From Hymenobacter mucosus (GTDB lineage: Bacteria; Bacteroidota; Bacteroidia; Cytophagales; Hymenobacteraceae): DNA of 64,000 bases. Below, in pieces: positions 16,871 to 25,579 of this stretch. The stretch is from positions 1 to 64,000 of the forward strand of contig NZ_FZNS01000015.1 in NCBI RefSeq assembly GCF_900188255.1, read 5' to 3'. Under the pieces are notes generated by a model. That model saw nothing but the letters and a program-made list of their open reading frames with translations. It ran no database searches and was not told the origin of the DNA. Each line of letters begins with the position of its first letter. Positions within the stretch are counted from its first letter, which is position 1. The translations under genes and the position numbers were made by a program.

Positions 16871-17650
16871 ATGTCAAAAGTCATCAGCTTTGCCACCCAG
16901 AAGGGGGGCTCGGGCAAATCTACCCTGGCTCTTGTCCTCGCGGCCCCCTTGGCTATCGAGTACGGATTGAAAATCGCAATCCTGGATTGTGACTACCAGC
17001 AGAGCATCGTGAAAACCCGCAAGCAGCTGGACGAGCCAAGCCTAGCCATCCTGCGCGAATCGGACCCGGCGGCGGATTATCCCTACGATGTATTTCCCAT
17101 GTCGCTCAAGAGCATCTTTGACTTCATCGACAATCCGGAAAACGACTACGACCTCATCATCATCGACATTCCCGGCCGGGCCGACGGGGAGGACGTTTTC
17201 AACGCTCTCACGGGCTGCGACGCGGTAATAGTGCCGCTGGTATCGGATTACCTGGACCGAGCCTCCACGGCCGAGTTTATGGGCATTCTCGAAGCACTGA
17301 AAAAAGCTGCTGACAAGGCTGAGGTGGATTTTCAGTATTTCGGCCTCGCCACGAAGCGCATTGGCGGCCGGCGGGAAGAAAAGGAGATGGACGACTACAT
17401 TGACGAGCTGGGCCTCTCGCGCTTCCAGTCCTATCTGAGCCACCGCATGGTATACAGCCGCGCCTCCACGCTCCACAGCCTGCTGACCCCAGCGTACCGC
17501 AACTACGCCGGGGGTACCAAAGACAGCTCGGAGGAAATCCGGCGCGTGTGCGACGAGCTGATAGAAAAGCTAGACCTGCCGCGGCACGCATCCGAAGCAG
17601 CCGTTGAGCTGGAAGAAACGACCGATACCACCCCAACCGAAACCAAGTAA
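16871..17650 (+). CDS. parA: ParA-family partition ATPase
   Basis: 259 aa, deviant Walker A ATQKGGSGKSTLALVLAAPLA at the N-terminus (the second Lys of KGGSGKS is intact), then ILDCDYQQSI and a Walker B-like DLIIIDIPGRAD. Lacks an N-terminal helix-turn-helix, so it resembles the short ParA (type Ib-like) class, whose ATP-driven gradient positions plasmid copies. Preceded by the repeat array and overlapping the next gene at TAATG. Some members of the family are chromosomal MinD/Soj relatives, but this setting points to plasmid partition. Confidence 0.88.
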   Translation: MSKVISFATQKGGSGKSTLALVLAAPLAIEYGLKIAILDCDYQQSIVKTRKQLDEPSLAILRESDPAADYPYDVFPMSLKSIFDFIDNPENDYDLIIIDIPGRADGEDVFNALTGCDAVIVPLVSDYLDRASTAEFMGILEALKKAADKAEVDFQYFGLATKRIGGRREEKEMDDYIDELGLSRFQSYLSHRMVYSRASTLHSLLTPAYRNYAGGTKDSSEEIRRVCDELIEKLDLPRHASEAAVELEETTDTTPTETK

Positions 17651-18192
17651 TGGCTAAGTCTCCTTTTGTAAAAGCGAAAATTGAAGGCCCCCGGAAGCGC
17701 ATTCCGGTTGACGAGACCTTACGCGCCGAAGCCCGCGCCGGAATGGGAGGGGAGCAAACCCGCCTGGAAGCCGAAGGCAAGGTAGCCGCCCCGGCTACGG
17801 CTGCCCCCGCAGAAGCAGCAGTGCCCCCCGTGCCGGCCGCACCTGAGCCTACGCCGGCCCCCGTGCCGGTGGCTACTCAACAGCCAGCCCCGGAGCCCGG
17901 GCCAGTTGTTGAGCAGCCGGTTGCGGCGGCTCCCACCGCGCCTTACGTACCTACCGCCCCGGTTGAGCGCCGCCCTCGCGGCCGTAAGCCGGCAGCAGTG
18001 GGCACTGAGCCAACGGGTGAGTTGAAAGGGGTGAGGATTGCAGAGTCTGTGTGGTCGGAGATTCGCAAGATTATCGTTCAGCTTCCCAAAGGGCCGGATA
18101 TGCCGACGAACATCATTGGCTACCTGCACGCGGCCCACCGGCACTACGAGGCGCACCTGCGCAAGCAGGGCAAGCTCCCCGGGGTCAATTAG
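17650..18192 (+). CDS. probable centromere-binding partner of ParA
   Basis: 180 aa. N-terminal basic region (KAKIEGPRKRIPVDETLRAEARAG), a Pro/Ala/Val-rich linker of about 90 residues, then a C-terminal domain RRPRGRKPAAVG-VRIAESVWSEIRKIIVQLPKGPDMPTNIIGYLHAAH that could be a small DNA-binding fold. Translationally coupled to parA (1-nt overlap), the place normally taken by the ParB/ParR protein. No ParB family motif is visible, so the role rests on position and charge. A hairpin terminator follows. Confidence 0.6.
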   Translation: MAKSPFVKAKIEGPRKRIPVDETLRAEARAGMGGEQTRLEAEGKVAAPATAAPAEAAVPPVPAAPEPTPAPVPVATQQPAPEPGPVVEQPVAAAPTAPYVPTAPVERRPRGRKPAAVGTEPTGELKGVRIAESVWSEIRKIIVQLPKGPDMPTNIIGYLHAAHRHYEAHLRKQGKLPGVN

Positions 18193-18290
18193 CGTAATTT
18201 GAAGGTCTGGTTAAGGATGATTGGCCGGTTTGGTCGCCGGCATCTCGTTTATCCTTTCAATTCAGCGCATCGGCTTCCGAAGCGCTAGGC

Positions 18291-18318
18291 AAGGGCAGCT
18301 CCTAACCGAGCTGCCCTT
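18291..18318 (+). terminator. intrinsic terminator after the par operon
   Basis: Perfect 11-bp stem AAGGGCAGCTC / GAGCTGCCCTT with 6-nt loop, about 100 nt after the ParA partner's stop; a weak T-rich stretch follows. Confidence 0.7.
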
Positions 18319-18402
18319 ACTGTTTGGGGCAGTGGGGAAAAGAAATAGTAAGAGTAGGGCAAAACAATACTATCAGGGCAGCAGTGGCCCACGGTATCAT
18401 CG

Positions 18403-18756
18403 CTACTGCATCCGAATGGTTATGCGGGCCTCATTCCAATCCCGGAAAGCCGTCATAAGTCGGTCAGCCACGATGGCCAGCCGTTCGGGAGCCGGTAGGG
18501 AGGCGCTGTCGGCCAGCGGCAGAATCCAGATGTGGGAGCTGCCACAGCCTATCTGGTAGCCGGGGCCCATCAATTCCCGCACGGACGGGGCGAGGCTACG
18601 CAAATCCGCCTGGTGCGCGTGGCTCTGAACGTACTGACGAAGCTTTACCAGCCGGATTTTTTCAGCTTTGTCGCGCGGCTTCTGCTCAATGGCCAGGTAC
18701 GTTTCCTGCGCGGGAAAACCCGTGGCATTTGGGTAAGATTGAGATGGCTGATTCAT
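18403..18756 (-). CDS. hypothetical protein of the ArdC operon
   Basis: 117 aa from ATG 18756 (MNQPSQSYPNATGFPAQ). The core reads RLVKLRQYVQSHAHQADLRSLAPSVRELMG in short pieces, then SSHIWILPLADSASLP and RLMTAFRDWNEARITIRMQ, suggesting an alpha/beta single-domain protein. Last of the run of small genes behind ardC. No family recognised. Confidence 0.55.
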   Translation of the reverse strand: MNQPSQSYPNATGFPAQETYLAIEQKPRDKAEKIRLVKLRQYVQSHAHQADLRSLAPSVRELMGPGYQIGCGSSHIWILPLADSASLPAPERLAIVADRLMTAFRDWNEARITIRMQ

Positions 18757-18819
18757 GAAAGCAGGGTTAGGATGATACAGGCAGCTGAGCAAGGCTGGCC
18801 TGAAAGGGTAGGGGAGGGG

Positions 18820-19050
18820 CTACTGTTGATAAAGGAGGTCGGCCGGGGCAACGCTGCGCCACTGCCCGGTTTGCAGGTAGCGAACCTGGAACTGCCCCCG
18901 TAGGGTGCGGGCCTGGCTCACGCGGCAGGCCTCCGGCGCTGGCGAGCCCTCGGTGGCAACTGCCCGGTGGTACACCGCCCAGCAATTGTTGGAAAGAGCC
19001 TGCTGCACGTCACGGGTAGCGTGCCTAATGGTGGTTAGGGGACTGCTCAT
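18820..19050 (-). CDS. small hypothetical protein
   Basis: 76 aa, starting MSSPLTTIRHATRDVQQAL. Ends with a beta-rich stretch (GQFQVRYLQTGQWRSVAPADLLYQQ). Lies 8 nt after the stop of the 19059-19346 gene, in the ArdC operon. Function unknown. Confidence 0.5.
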   Translation of the reverse strand: MSSPLTTIRHATRDVQQALSNNCWAVYHRAVATEGSPAPEACRVSQARTLRGQFQVRYLQTGQWRSVAPADLLYQQ

Positions 19051-19058
19051 GGTAAGGA

Positions 19059-19346
19059 TTAGAGTGCTAGTAAGAACTGTCCGCTGTGCTGCTCGCTGAT
19101 GCGGCGCAAGCCTTCGCGGGCAATGGGGCGGGTTGCCCGTACCAGCTTCAGGAGCGCTTCGTAGGCGGCTGGCGTATCAATTTCCATCCCCAGACGCTCC
19201 GCGACCTCCTCGGCCAGCACCTCGCTGTTGATGCCTTTATTTAGCTGCCGCATCAGGTTCTCCACGTCTGCGATGGCGGCAATCACCCGGTTGCGGTACT
19301 CGTTCCAGGTCGGGCTCTGGATGGTAGGGGCTTCACTGGCTTTCAT
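19059..19346 (-). CDS. small helical hypothetical protein
   Basis: 95 aa from ATG 19346 (MKASEAPTIQSPTWNEY); the longer frame to 19424 encodes a Ser/Asn-rich run derived from imperfect GCTAGAGTTA-type repeats in the leader and is unlikely. Helical throughout (RNRVIAAIADVENLMRQLNKG, EEVAERLGMEI). Sits between ardC and two further small genes in one direction. Function unknown. Confidence 0.55.
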   Translation of the reverse strand: MKASEAPTIQSPTWNEYRNRVIAAIADVENLMRQLNKGINSEVLAEEVAERLGMEIDTPAAYEALLKLVRATRPIAREGLRRISEQHSGQFLLAL

Positions 19347-19425
19347 GATAAAGCTAGAGTCAGAGTTAGAGCTAGAGTTAAGGCTAGGGCTAGCAGCTCG
19401 TGAGCTGCCAGCCCCGCCCGGCAAA

Positions 19426-20448
19426 CTATGCGAGCTGCAGCCAGCTTAGCTCGGCGGCCATAAACTCGCGGTCGGTGTCGTCGAGCACTGCGGCCGCCTC
19501 ACTGGCCGCCGGTACGGCGGCTGGGGCCTGCAACTCGCCGGCTTCTTCCTCCGGCTCCGCCGTGGTACCCAGTATCATTTCGGCGGCGCGCTGGGCTTTG
19601 CCGGCGGCTTGCACCACGAGCTTCTTGTCATTCTTCAACCGCTCCAGCCAGTTCTGAATGTAGGCCACGGCGTTTTCTTCGGTCTGCTCGGTCGCAATGC
19701 CGGCTGCTGCGCTTAGGAAGGAAGCCCCCATTTCAGCGGTCAGCTCCTCGCGGGCGTAGCTGCTGCTTTGCTTACCCTCGCCGGCGGTCAGGTCGGCCCG
19801 GTCAAGGCGGCTCTGGTGGCCGGTGCTGTGCGTCAGTTCGTGAAACAAGGTCTGGTAGTAGCCTTCCGACGTGGTGAAGGTTTCCGGCTTAGGCATGTTC
19901 ACGAAGTCCAGCGAAGGCGAGTAATAGGCGCGCTGGTGCAGGTGTTGAATGGCGGGCTTGCCGTCCCATGCCTCCACGATGCCTTCGGCAACCTCGCTGG
20001 GGGTAAATTCCTGCTTGGGGACTTCGGGCAGATTGAACTCGATGCCCTCAATGTCTTCGACCGAAAACACGGTGTAATACTTCAGGAAAGGCATTTTTTC
20101 TTCCTTGCCGGTTTCCTTGTTCTCGCGCTTGCTGATGTTGTAGTACACCACCTGATGGCCTTTAGCCCCTTTTTTCACGTTGCCGCCCAGCGCAAGTGCC
20201 TGCTTGAAAGTCATGAAAAAGGGCATGGCACCGCTGAAATGCAGCAAAAACAAGTTGATTCCGCTGTACACGCGGCCCGTGGCATAGTTGCGGGGGAGGC
20301 CATACACCGCGTTCCACGGCTTGCGCCACGGAATGATACCGCCCTCCAGCGCCGAAATAATCCGGTCCGTCACAATCTGGTACACGTCGGGACGGGTAGT
20401 GGCTGCTTTGGTGGCTTTCTTGGCGGCGGGCTTGCTGGTCTTTATCAT
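19426..20448 (-). CDS. ardC: ArdC-like anti-restriction protein
   Basis: 340 aa. The N-terminal DUF1738-type ssDNA-binding half reads VYQIVTDRIISALEGGIIPWRKPW and NYATGRVYSGINLFLL. The C-terminal zincin-like metallopeptidase carries FHELTHSTGH (residues about 205-214), with a further Glu in REELTAEMGASFL. ArdC proteins protect entering single-stranded plasmid DNA from host restriction. A Lys/Ala-rich start and an acidic Glu/Ala tail flank the domains. Its start is 64 nt from the third copy of the shared TTGCAYTTTATACAA element; three small genes follow. Confidence 0.88.
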   Translation of the reverse strand: MIKTSKPAAKKATKAATTRPDVYQIVTDRIISALEGGIIPWRKPWNAVYGLPRNYATGRVYSGINLFLLHFSGAMPFFMTFKQALALGGNVKKGAKGHQVVYYNISKRENKETGKEEKMPFLKYYTVFSVEDIEGIEFNLPEVPKQEFTPSEVAEGIVEAWDGKPAIQHLHQRAYYSPSLDFVNMPKPETFTTSEGYYQTLFHELTHSTGHQSRLDRADLTAGEGKQSSSYAREELTAEMGASFLSAAAGIATEQTEENAVAYIQNWLERLKNDKKLVVQAAGKAQRAAEMILGTTAEPEEEAGELQAPAAVPAASEAAAVLDDTDREFMAAELSWLQLA

Positions 20449-20510
20449 GGCTAAAGGGCTGTTATTCCGTTTGTTTGTTATACTTATTAAACGGTATTAT
20501 CGCGCAATTA

Positions 20511-20549
20511 GTTGCACTTTATACAATTTATTATTGCATAAAGTGCAAC
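20511..20549 (-). promoter_or_regulatory. shared operator/promoter element, copy 3 (near-perfect palindrome)
   Basis: GTTGCACTTTAT (20511-20522) and ATAAAGTGCAAC (20538-20549) form a perfect 12-bp dyad with a 15-nt centre. TTGCACTTTATACAA starts at 20512, 64 nt upstream of ardC. This copy is the most symmetric of the three and suggests a dimeric repressor. The stretch 20550-20827 holds no gene I can support. Confidence 0.65.
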
Positions 20550-20827
20550 TAGCACTTCGATTCTTTTATTGCATACCGACCGGCTTTTTTCCCCACCGCC
20601 CCAATCGTTACCCAATCCTGTTTCCTCAGCTTCAGTGTATATTATCTCTTAGCTACGTGTGAGTTGCAATAATGCCTTAATAAGAAATTACCAGCGGCAG
20701 CGAAGCAAGAAGCAGTTAGTACGTCGCGTGAGATACTGTGATGAGGAGCAAGAAATTGGGCAAGTTTTTTATCTTTGGTTCACTTGAAGGAGAGCCTTCG
20801 GGTTCATCCTGTGTAGCCTCGGCGCGT

Positions 20828-21889
20828 TTACGTGGCCGGGGCTACTTCTTTTTCGGCCAGATGCGCCGGGTGGTAGTGTGAGTCATAAGGCCGGTCGTTT
20901 TTCCAAAGCGAAAAGCAGAGCAGCAGCAGCTTGCGCATGACGGCAATCACGCCCGGCTTGCCACTGGGCTGGCGGGCCCGCAGCCGGGCATAAAAGGCCA
21001 TCTGCTGCGGGTTATAGCGCAGGCTGCTCACGGCCGGCAGGTACAGCGCCTGGCGCAAATGCACATTGCCTCGTCGGGAGATGCGCGTGGCCTGGGCAGC
21101 GAGGCCACTTTGGCGCTGCACCACGTCCAGACCGGCATAGGAGGCCAGTTGGCGCTCGTTCTCGATGAGCACGAAGCCGTTGGTTTCGGCTACCACCACA
21201 ATAGCCGTGGTCAGGCCGATGCCCGGCACGCTGGTCAGATGGGCTAGTTTGCGGGCCAGCTCCGGCTCGGCTTCGAGTAGCGCGGCCAGGTCCTGGTCCA
21301 CCGCCTTGAGTTGCTGGGCCACCAGCTGCTGGCGGGCGCTGAGCCGCTCCAGGGTACGGGTGTCGGGCTGGTAACTGTGCGCGTAGGCATGGTGCTGGGT
21401 TTTGAGCCGCGCCCCTTGCCGGGTCAGACTTTGCCGCTCCCGCGAGAGGGCCCGCAGCTGACGCAGTGCCGGCGTGGGCGGCTGCCAGGCCGGCAGGGCT
21501 CGCTCCAGGCCCAGGCGACAGAGCAGGCGGGCGTCGAGCTGGTCGGTTTTGCTCTTCTGCTCCGTGCTTTGGGCAAAATGTTTGACCTTATTGGGTAGCA
21601 ACACGCTCAGGGCCTGACCGGTATCTGAGAGAAAATAGGCCAGGTTTTCGTAATACACGCCCGTAGCCTCGACCACAAACCAGAGCGGGGCGGTGGTGGC
21701 CTGCTGTTTCGTCGTCCAGGCCAGTAAGGCCGCGAAGCCGGCCGACGTGTTGTCGAAGGTGGCTTCTTTGCCGAAGCGCAACTGCTGGCTTACCTCGATA
21801 CGGCCGAAACAGGCCACGAACGTGTCTTTGGCAATGTCGAGGCCCACGACATACTTCAGCGGGGCCGTGGGGGAAAGGGCTGCAGGCAT
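20828..21889 (-). mobile_element. IS110-family insertion sequence, transposase gene
   Basis: 354 aa from ATG 21889 (MPAALSPTAPLKYVVGLD). The DEDD RuvC-like domain is visible: GLDIAKD, VVEATGVYYE, KTDQLDARLL. A C-terminal transposase domain follows, with LTSVPGIGLTTA, YAGLDVV and RISRRGNVHLRQALY, where the catalytic Ser of this family lies. All expected motifs are present, so the gene looks intact. Element ends are not assigned: family members lack clear terminal inverted repeats. Confidence 0.88.
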
Positions 21890-22150
21890 ACTTGAACGAG
21901 AAAAAAAGGACAGAAAAGAACCAGTCAGGTTTTTGCCGCAACTCTCCTTGTCAACATACGGGATGCGCACCGCGCAACGGCCGGGCTCCCTTCATACTGT
22001 TCAGTCTTCGGGCGAAAACGGGAAACGGAGCACAGGCTCTAACGCTCAAGGTCAGCGCCGGAACGCCGCATTTAGGGATAGTGTGTGACTCCGTTTCCTT
22101 TTCTGGCTACCCTCAAGATAGGGTACTGCAATCATACAAGGGATAGGAAG
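21890..22150 (-). ncRNA. possible bridge-RNA region of the IS110 element
   Basis: The 260 nt upstream of the transposase carry no gene. In IS110-group elements the non-coding end upstream of the transposase encodes the bridge RNA that pairs with target and donor. The region has several short GC stems (for example around CGCGCAACGG and CAGCGCCGGAACG), but I did not derive a fold. IS1111-group members place it downstream, so this is provisional. Confidence 0.3.
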
Positions 22151-22349
22151 AGCTTGGTCCGAAGGATCAGTGGCGAATCCGTAGCCTTAAATAGCCCAGT
22201 TCACAGGAACACACCCATTTTATCAAAAAGGGCTTAACAAATCTAATAAATGCCACAATTGTCCGTCGCCGTGGCTTTAAAAGACAACCATAAAAAGATA
22301 TAATTGACAGAAGAAAAAAAATAGGGCCCTGACCATAATTTACTACAAA

Positions 22350-22378
22350 AAAGCCGCATCGAAATCCGAAGCGGCTTT
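22350..22378. terminator. intrinsic terminator
   Basis: AAAGCCGC (22350-22357) pairs with GCGGCTTT (22371-22378), with A-run before and T-rich bases after. It lies in AT-rich non-coding DNA between the IS element and the secreted-protein genes. The rest of 22150-22578 shows no gene. Confidence 0.6.
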
Positions 22379-22578
22379 ATTTAAATAGACAAAAAGAATC
22401 ATTTAGCAGTTCGAATTCGTTATATATCCATAGCAGAAGCATATCTCACAGTAGCTTAATGTTCGAGCGAGAGCAGTGCGTATGCATCACTAACAAAAGT
22501 GGTTTTAATCTTGAGGATTGGTAGCTGTGAATGTGGCACATAGCAGCGCACTGTATCAAGTGAGCAGACGTTGACGCG

Positions 22579-22938
22579 TTACTTAATACTTGATGTCTTT
22601 AAGCAGTACTTTGCTTTAATAGATGCAATTCTTTTTTCATCCCTAACTGTTGCGCAGTTAACCATCTTCTCAATCTTGGCTTGCTCGTCTATTCTGTCAC
22701 TTTGAAGTTGCTGATACGATTGCATACAATACTGTATCTGCTTAACTGCGTAGTCACAATAGGCTTGTTTTCTTTCTTCAACACTAATGCCAGAGTTGAC
22801 AGGAGCGCCTGCATCCCACTTTTTATATGAGTCAGGTTTGCATGGAGCAGGTCTTGAGTATGGGTTTGATTGTGCAATTGAATCAAAGGTGGCAAGTAAT
22901 AATGCTATCAAAAGGGCTGAAGGAGCAAGCTTTTTCAT
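22579..22938 (-). CDS. small secreted Cys-containing protein
   Basis: 119 aa with a clear signal peptide (MKKLAPSALLIALLLATFDSIAQS). The mature part contains six Cys (CKPDSYKKW, CDYAV, YCMQS, NCATV, YCLKT), suggesting disulfides in the periplasm. No family recognised. It is the last of a minus-strand run of exported proteins in an AT-rich block unlike its neighbours, so probably acquired separately. Confidence 0.65.
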   Translation of the reverse strand: MKKLAPSALLIALLLATFDSIAQSNPYSRPAPCKPDSYKKWDAGAPVNSGISVEERKQAYCDYAVKQIQYCMQSYQQLQSDRIDEQAKIEKMVNCATVRDEKRIASIKAKYCLKTSSIK

Positions 22939-23018
22939 GGCCTAATCTTTTGGTAATCTAAGTCGGACAAAACAATTAATTCATAAACAGCTAAGCGCTT
23001 AGTATCTCGTTGAGTCCA

Positions 23019-24431
23019 CTACTGTTGCTGTTGCTGCTGCATTTGGCGATACAGGTCCTGTTGTTGCTGTTGTTGTTGCTGTTGTTGCTGTTGTTGGCCT
23101 CCTTGGGTAGTTCGAGAAGCTTCAACAGCCTCCTTTATTCCTTCTTCAATTTGTTTAATTTCGGTATCCAAATCATTATGTCGCTTGACTAAATCCGCAG
23201 GATATAACTTGGAAAGTTCAACCACCGAGAAAAAAGCAGCTTTCTTAAATGGATTTTTTCCAGCACGTGCAATTTTATCAAAGGTGTAAACAATACGTTT
23301 TTCGGCAGTATCAATTGTATCAGACTGACCCAAAAGCATTGATTTCATGTCTTGTTCACCAGTTGGAACCTGATATTTAATAACCACAACTGGAGCAGTA
23401 TCGCTATTATTTAAACTAACAATATTAACCCGCAATAGCCCGAAGTTGCGGAAGTACCCGGCTTTAACCCAACTATAAAAGTGTTTACCACCAGTTGTGC
23501 TGATAAGTGTGCTCTTCGGTAGAGGCTTGCCATCTACATTTGCTTCAGAAACAACAGCGGGTTTTTGGACGATAGTTGTAATGATATAAGCTTCTTTTAC
23601 CAATTTCTTGTAGTCGCTTTCTTTTATATAAAACCTGCCTTGATTGCCCCAAGTGCTTCCCCAAGAGCTTACTAATCGGATTAAAGGGATACCATTGCCA
23701 TTGACGTACCCATCACAGAGAACAGCGTGGTAAGAAGTCATCTCCTTAACCGTCTGGGGAGGAGACCACACATATAACCCTTGTTGATTTATTGCTTTGG
23801 TGCCGCCTTCAAATAAGCTGCTATTAACGTACATAGCCATAATTACAGGCTTCTGCTCGTTGGCCAACTGATGCTTTACCGCTAAGACATCCCCATAAGG
23901 CAACCGCTGATAATCATTAATTCTGTATGCTTTGGCCTCTTTATTAGCTGTATCTAAAACCTTAGTAAAGCAATTACTCGGAGGGGTTGTAGCAAGAGTT
24001 GACACTCCATGTTGGGCCACGAAATCTAGGGCATCAGGTATATAGATACCTGATTGACAATCTACTTTCCCGGTTTGTCTCTGCTTTAACGTATTGAAAA
24101 TGTATGTAGGACTCATGATGCTGGTCAGCACCTCTCGACCATTTTTGACATAATCTTTGCCAAGTGCTCTGCGATTCTCATATGTTCTTGCCAAGGCTAC
24201 CGCATAAGCAACACAGGCCCCTTGGTCTCCTTGATCCCGCACTTTTGGCAGAAAATTAAGTAAGTCTGCAGATGGTGGCAAGTCCTCCGCAGTGGACACG
24301 CTAGATGAATTTATCGGTATGTTGACTAGCCTAGCGTCTGAAGAAACAAGCGCTCCAAATGCATGAGGAGGGACCAAACTTTGTGCCTGCACCAAAGTAG
24401 GAAAAAGCAATATGAGTGGTAATATTTTCAT
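23019..24431 (-). CDS. secreted papain-like (C1) peptidase with polyglutamine tail
   Basis: 470 aa with a short signal peptide (MKILPLILLFPTLVQAQS). The C1 fold is shown by the oxyanion Gln and nucleophile in RDQGDQGACVAYA (Cys73), the His in TSYHAVLCDGY, and SSWGSTWGNQGRF, where papains have NSWG: the Asn of the triad is Ser here. A beta-rich domain follows (residues 290-420), then TQGG and two runs of Gln ending the protein. It may be an active peptidase with a weakened triad or a peptidase-derived binding protein. Starts 14 nt after the outer-membrane protein gene, so they are one operon. Confidence 0.75.
   Translation of the reverse strand: MKILPLILLFPTLVQAQSLVPPHAFGALVSSDARLVNIPINSSSVSTAEDLPPSADLLNFLPKVRDQGDQGACVAYAVALARTYENRRALGKDYVKNGREVLTSIMSPTYIFNTLKQRQTGKVDCQSGIYIPDALDFVAQHGVSTLATTPPSNCFTKVLDTANKEAKAYRINDYQRLPYGDVLAVKHQLANEQKPVIMAMYVNSSLFEGGTKAINQQGLYVWSPPQTVKEMTSYHAVLCDGYVNGNGIPLIRLVSSWGSTWGNQGRFYIKESDYKKLVKEAYIITTIVQKPAVVSEANVDGKPLPKSTLISTTGGKHFYSWVKAGYFRNFGLLRVNIVSLNNSDTAPVVVIKYQVPTGEQDMKSMLLGQSDTIDTAEKRIVYTFDKIARAGKNPFKKAAFFSVVELSKLYPADLVKRHNDLDTEIKQIEEGIKEAVEASRTTQGGQQQQQQQQQQQQQDLYRQMQQQQQQ
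23022..23097. repeat. CAA/CAG microsatellite encoding polyglutamine
   Basis: Two trinucleotide blocks (23022-23039 and 23058-23097) at the very 3' end of the peptidase gene encode 6 and 13 Gln, broken by DLYRQM. Trinucleotide tracts of this kind change length easily, so the tail is likely variable between strains. Confidence 0.85.
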
Positions 24432-24445
24432 ATTGGCATATCAAA

Positions 24446-25234
24446 CTACTTTTCTGATACTGCTCCAGTGAATATAAGCCCTGCGGTAAATTGAGAACTA
24501 TTTTCCGTGGAATTTGAATAAGAAAACATAAATCCTTTACCTACGCCAGCCGGAATAATTAGGGTAGCCTCGAGACTTAGAAGGCTTGACTTCTCTTTAC
24601 CAAATATCTTATTGTAATCATTTTCATTAAAGAATCCTATATTAGGTTCTAAAGAAAATGTAGTGGGTAATTTCGCAGACTGACCAGGCAAAAAACATAT
24701 TTCAAATCCGGCCCCTAATCGAAACTGATTCAAATACACTGATTCGGCTGTGCCCGTTTGCTTAAAAGAGTTAAGCTTGTATGTAATTGGAGCATATACA
24801 GACCAGAAAACCATATCTGCTGAGCCATCTTTGTTGAATATTTTATGCGGGAACACGCCTATATTAATCCCCTGGTTTGATTGCTGAATCTCCTTTAATT
24901 TGGTTGCCTCATCCGCATCTGCCTGATTTTTTAAGCGAGAAAGGTTAGCCATCACAAAAACGCCTCCTTTATCCGAAGATTTACCCAACACTTCGACCAA
25001 AGTTCTGCCGGCAGCTTGAAAATTATCAGCAAATTCTCCCCCATTAAGACTGTACCCAGTTTGAACCCCCGCTACCAGCCACGGATTTACAGGGCTCCCT
25101 GTAGCCGGAGCTCCCGGTGTTGAAGGGACCATGGCGGGATGGTGCAGACGTCGGAATGATCCACCGCCTTGGGCTATGGACTTGGAAGCAAGGAGAGAGA
25201 AAAAGCAGAGGAGGTAGAATGTAGATTTCTTCAC
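24446..25234 (-). CDS. putative outer-membrane beta-barrel protein
   Basis: 262 aa with signal peptide (MKKSTFYLLCFFSLLASKSIAQ) and a Pro/Ala-rich linker, then alternating strands typical of small barrels: WLVAGVQTGYSLN, FRLGAGFEICFLPG, TFSLEPNIGFF, SSLLSLEATLIIPAGV, SQFTAGLIFTG. Coupled to the peptidase gene 14 nt downstream. Could anchor or export the peptidase; that is inference from adjacency. Confidence 0.6.
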   Translation of the reverse strand: MKKSTFYLLCFFSLLASKSIAQGGGSFRRLHHPAMVPSTPGAPATGSPVNPWLVAGVQTGYSLNGGEFADNFQAAGRTLVEVLGKSSDKGGVFVMANLSRLKNQADADEATKLKEIQQSNQGINIGVFPHKIFNKDGSADMVFWSVYAPITYKLNSFKQTGTAESVYLNQFRLGAGFEICFLPGQSAKLPTTFSLEPNIGFFNENDYNKIFGKEKSSLLSLEATLIIPAGVGKGFMFSYSNSTENSSQFTAGLIFTGAVSEK

Positions 25235-25465
25235 AGACAGTAGTGGTTATGTTTGAACCCAAATGCACAGCATTCTTTATGTTATCAGATTTTATTTTTT
25301 AAATCTGATAGGAGTCAAAAACTTGTCTTGCAAGCTTCTAAATTATTGGGAGAGGATCCTAGTCAGGCAAGTAACTTTCCTGCTTAAACCCTGTTTTTTC
25401 AGTTGGGCATAATCAACACCTTTGAGCCTGTTTACTATTCTCGTTATTGACCTAACGCTCGTATA

Positions 25466-25506
25466 CCACATAATAAATTAAATAACATTTATAATTTATT
25501 ATGTGG
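25466..25506. promoter_or_regulatory. perfect 15-bp inverted repeat in AT-rich spacer
   Basis: CCACATAATAAATTA (25466-25480) and its complement (25492-25506) flank an 11-nt centre. It lies between the two peptidase-bearing transcription units (stop of one at 25580, start of the next at 25234), so it may terminate the upstream gene or be an operator. Otherwise 25235-25579 holds no gene. Confidence 0.6.
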
Positions 25507-25579
25507 TTTCATTTAATCCTAACTCAAATAATATTAGCATCATTAGACAAATTTCACATTGACAACGACGCTTCTTCCA

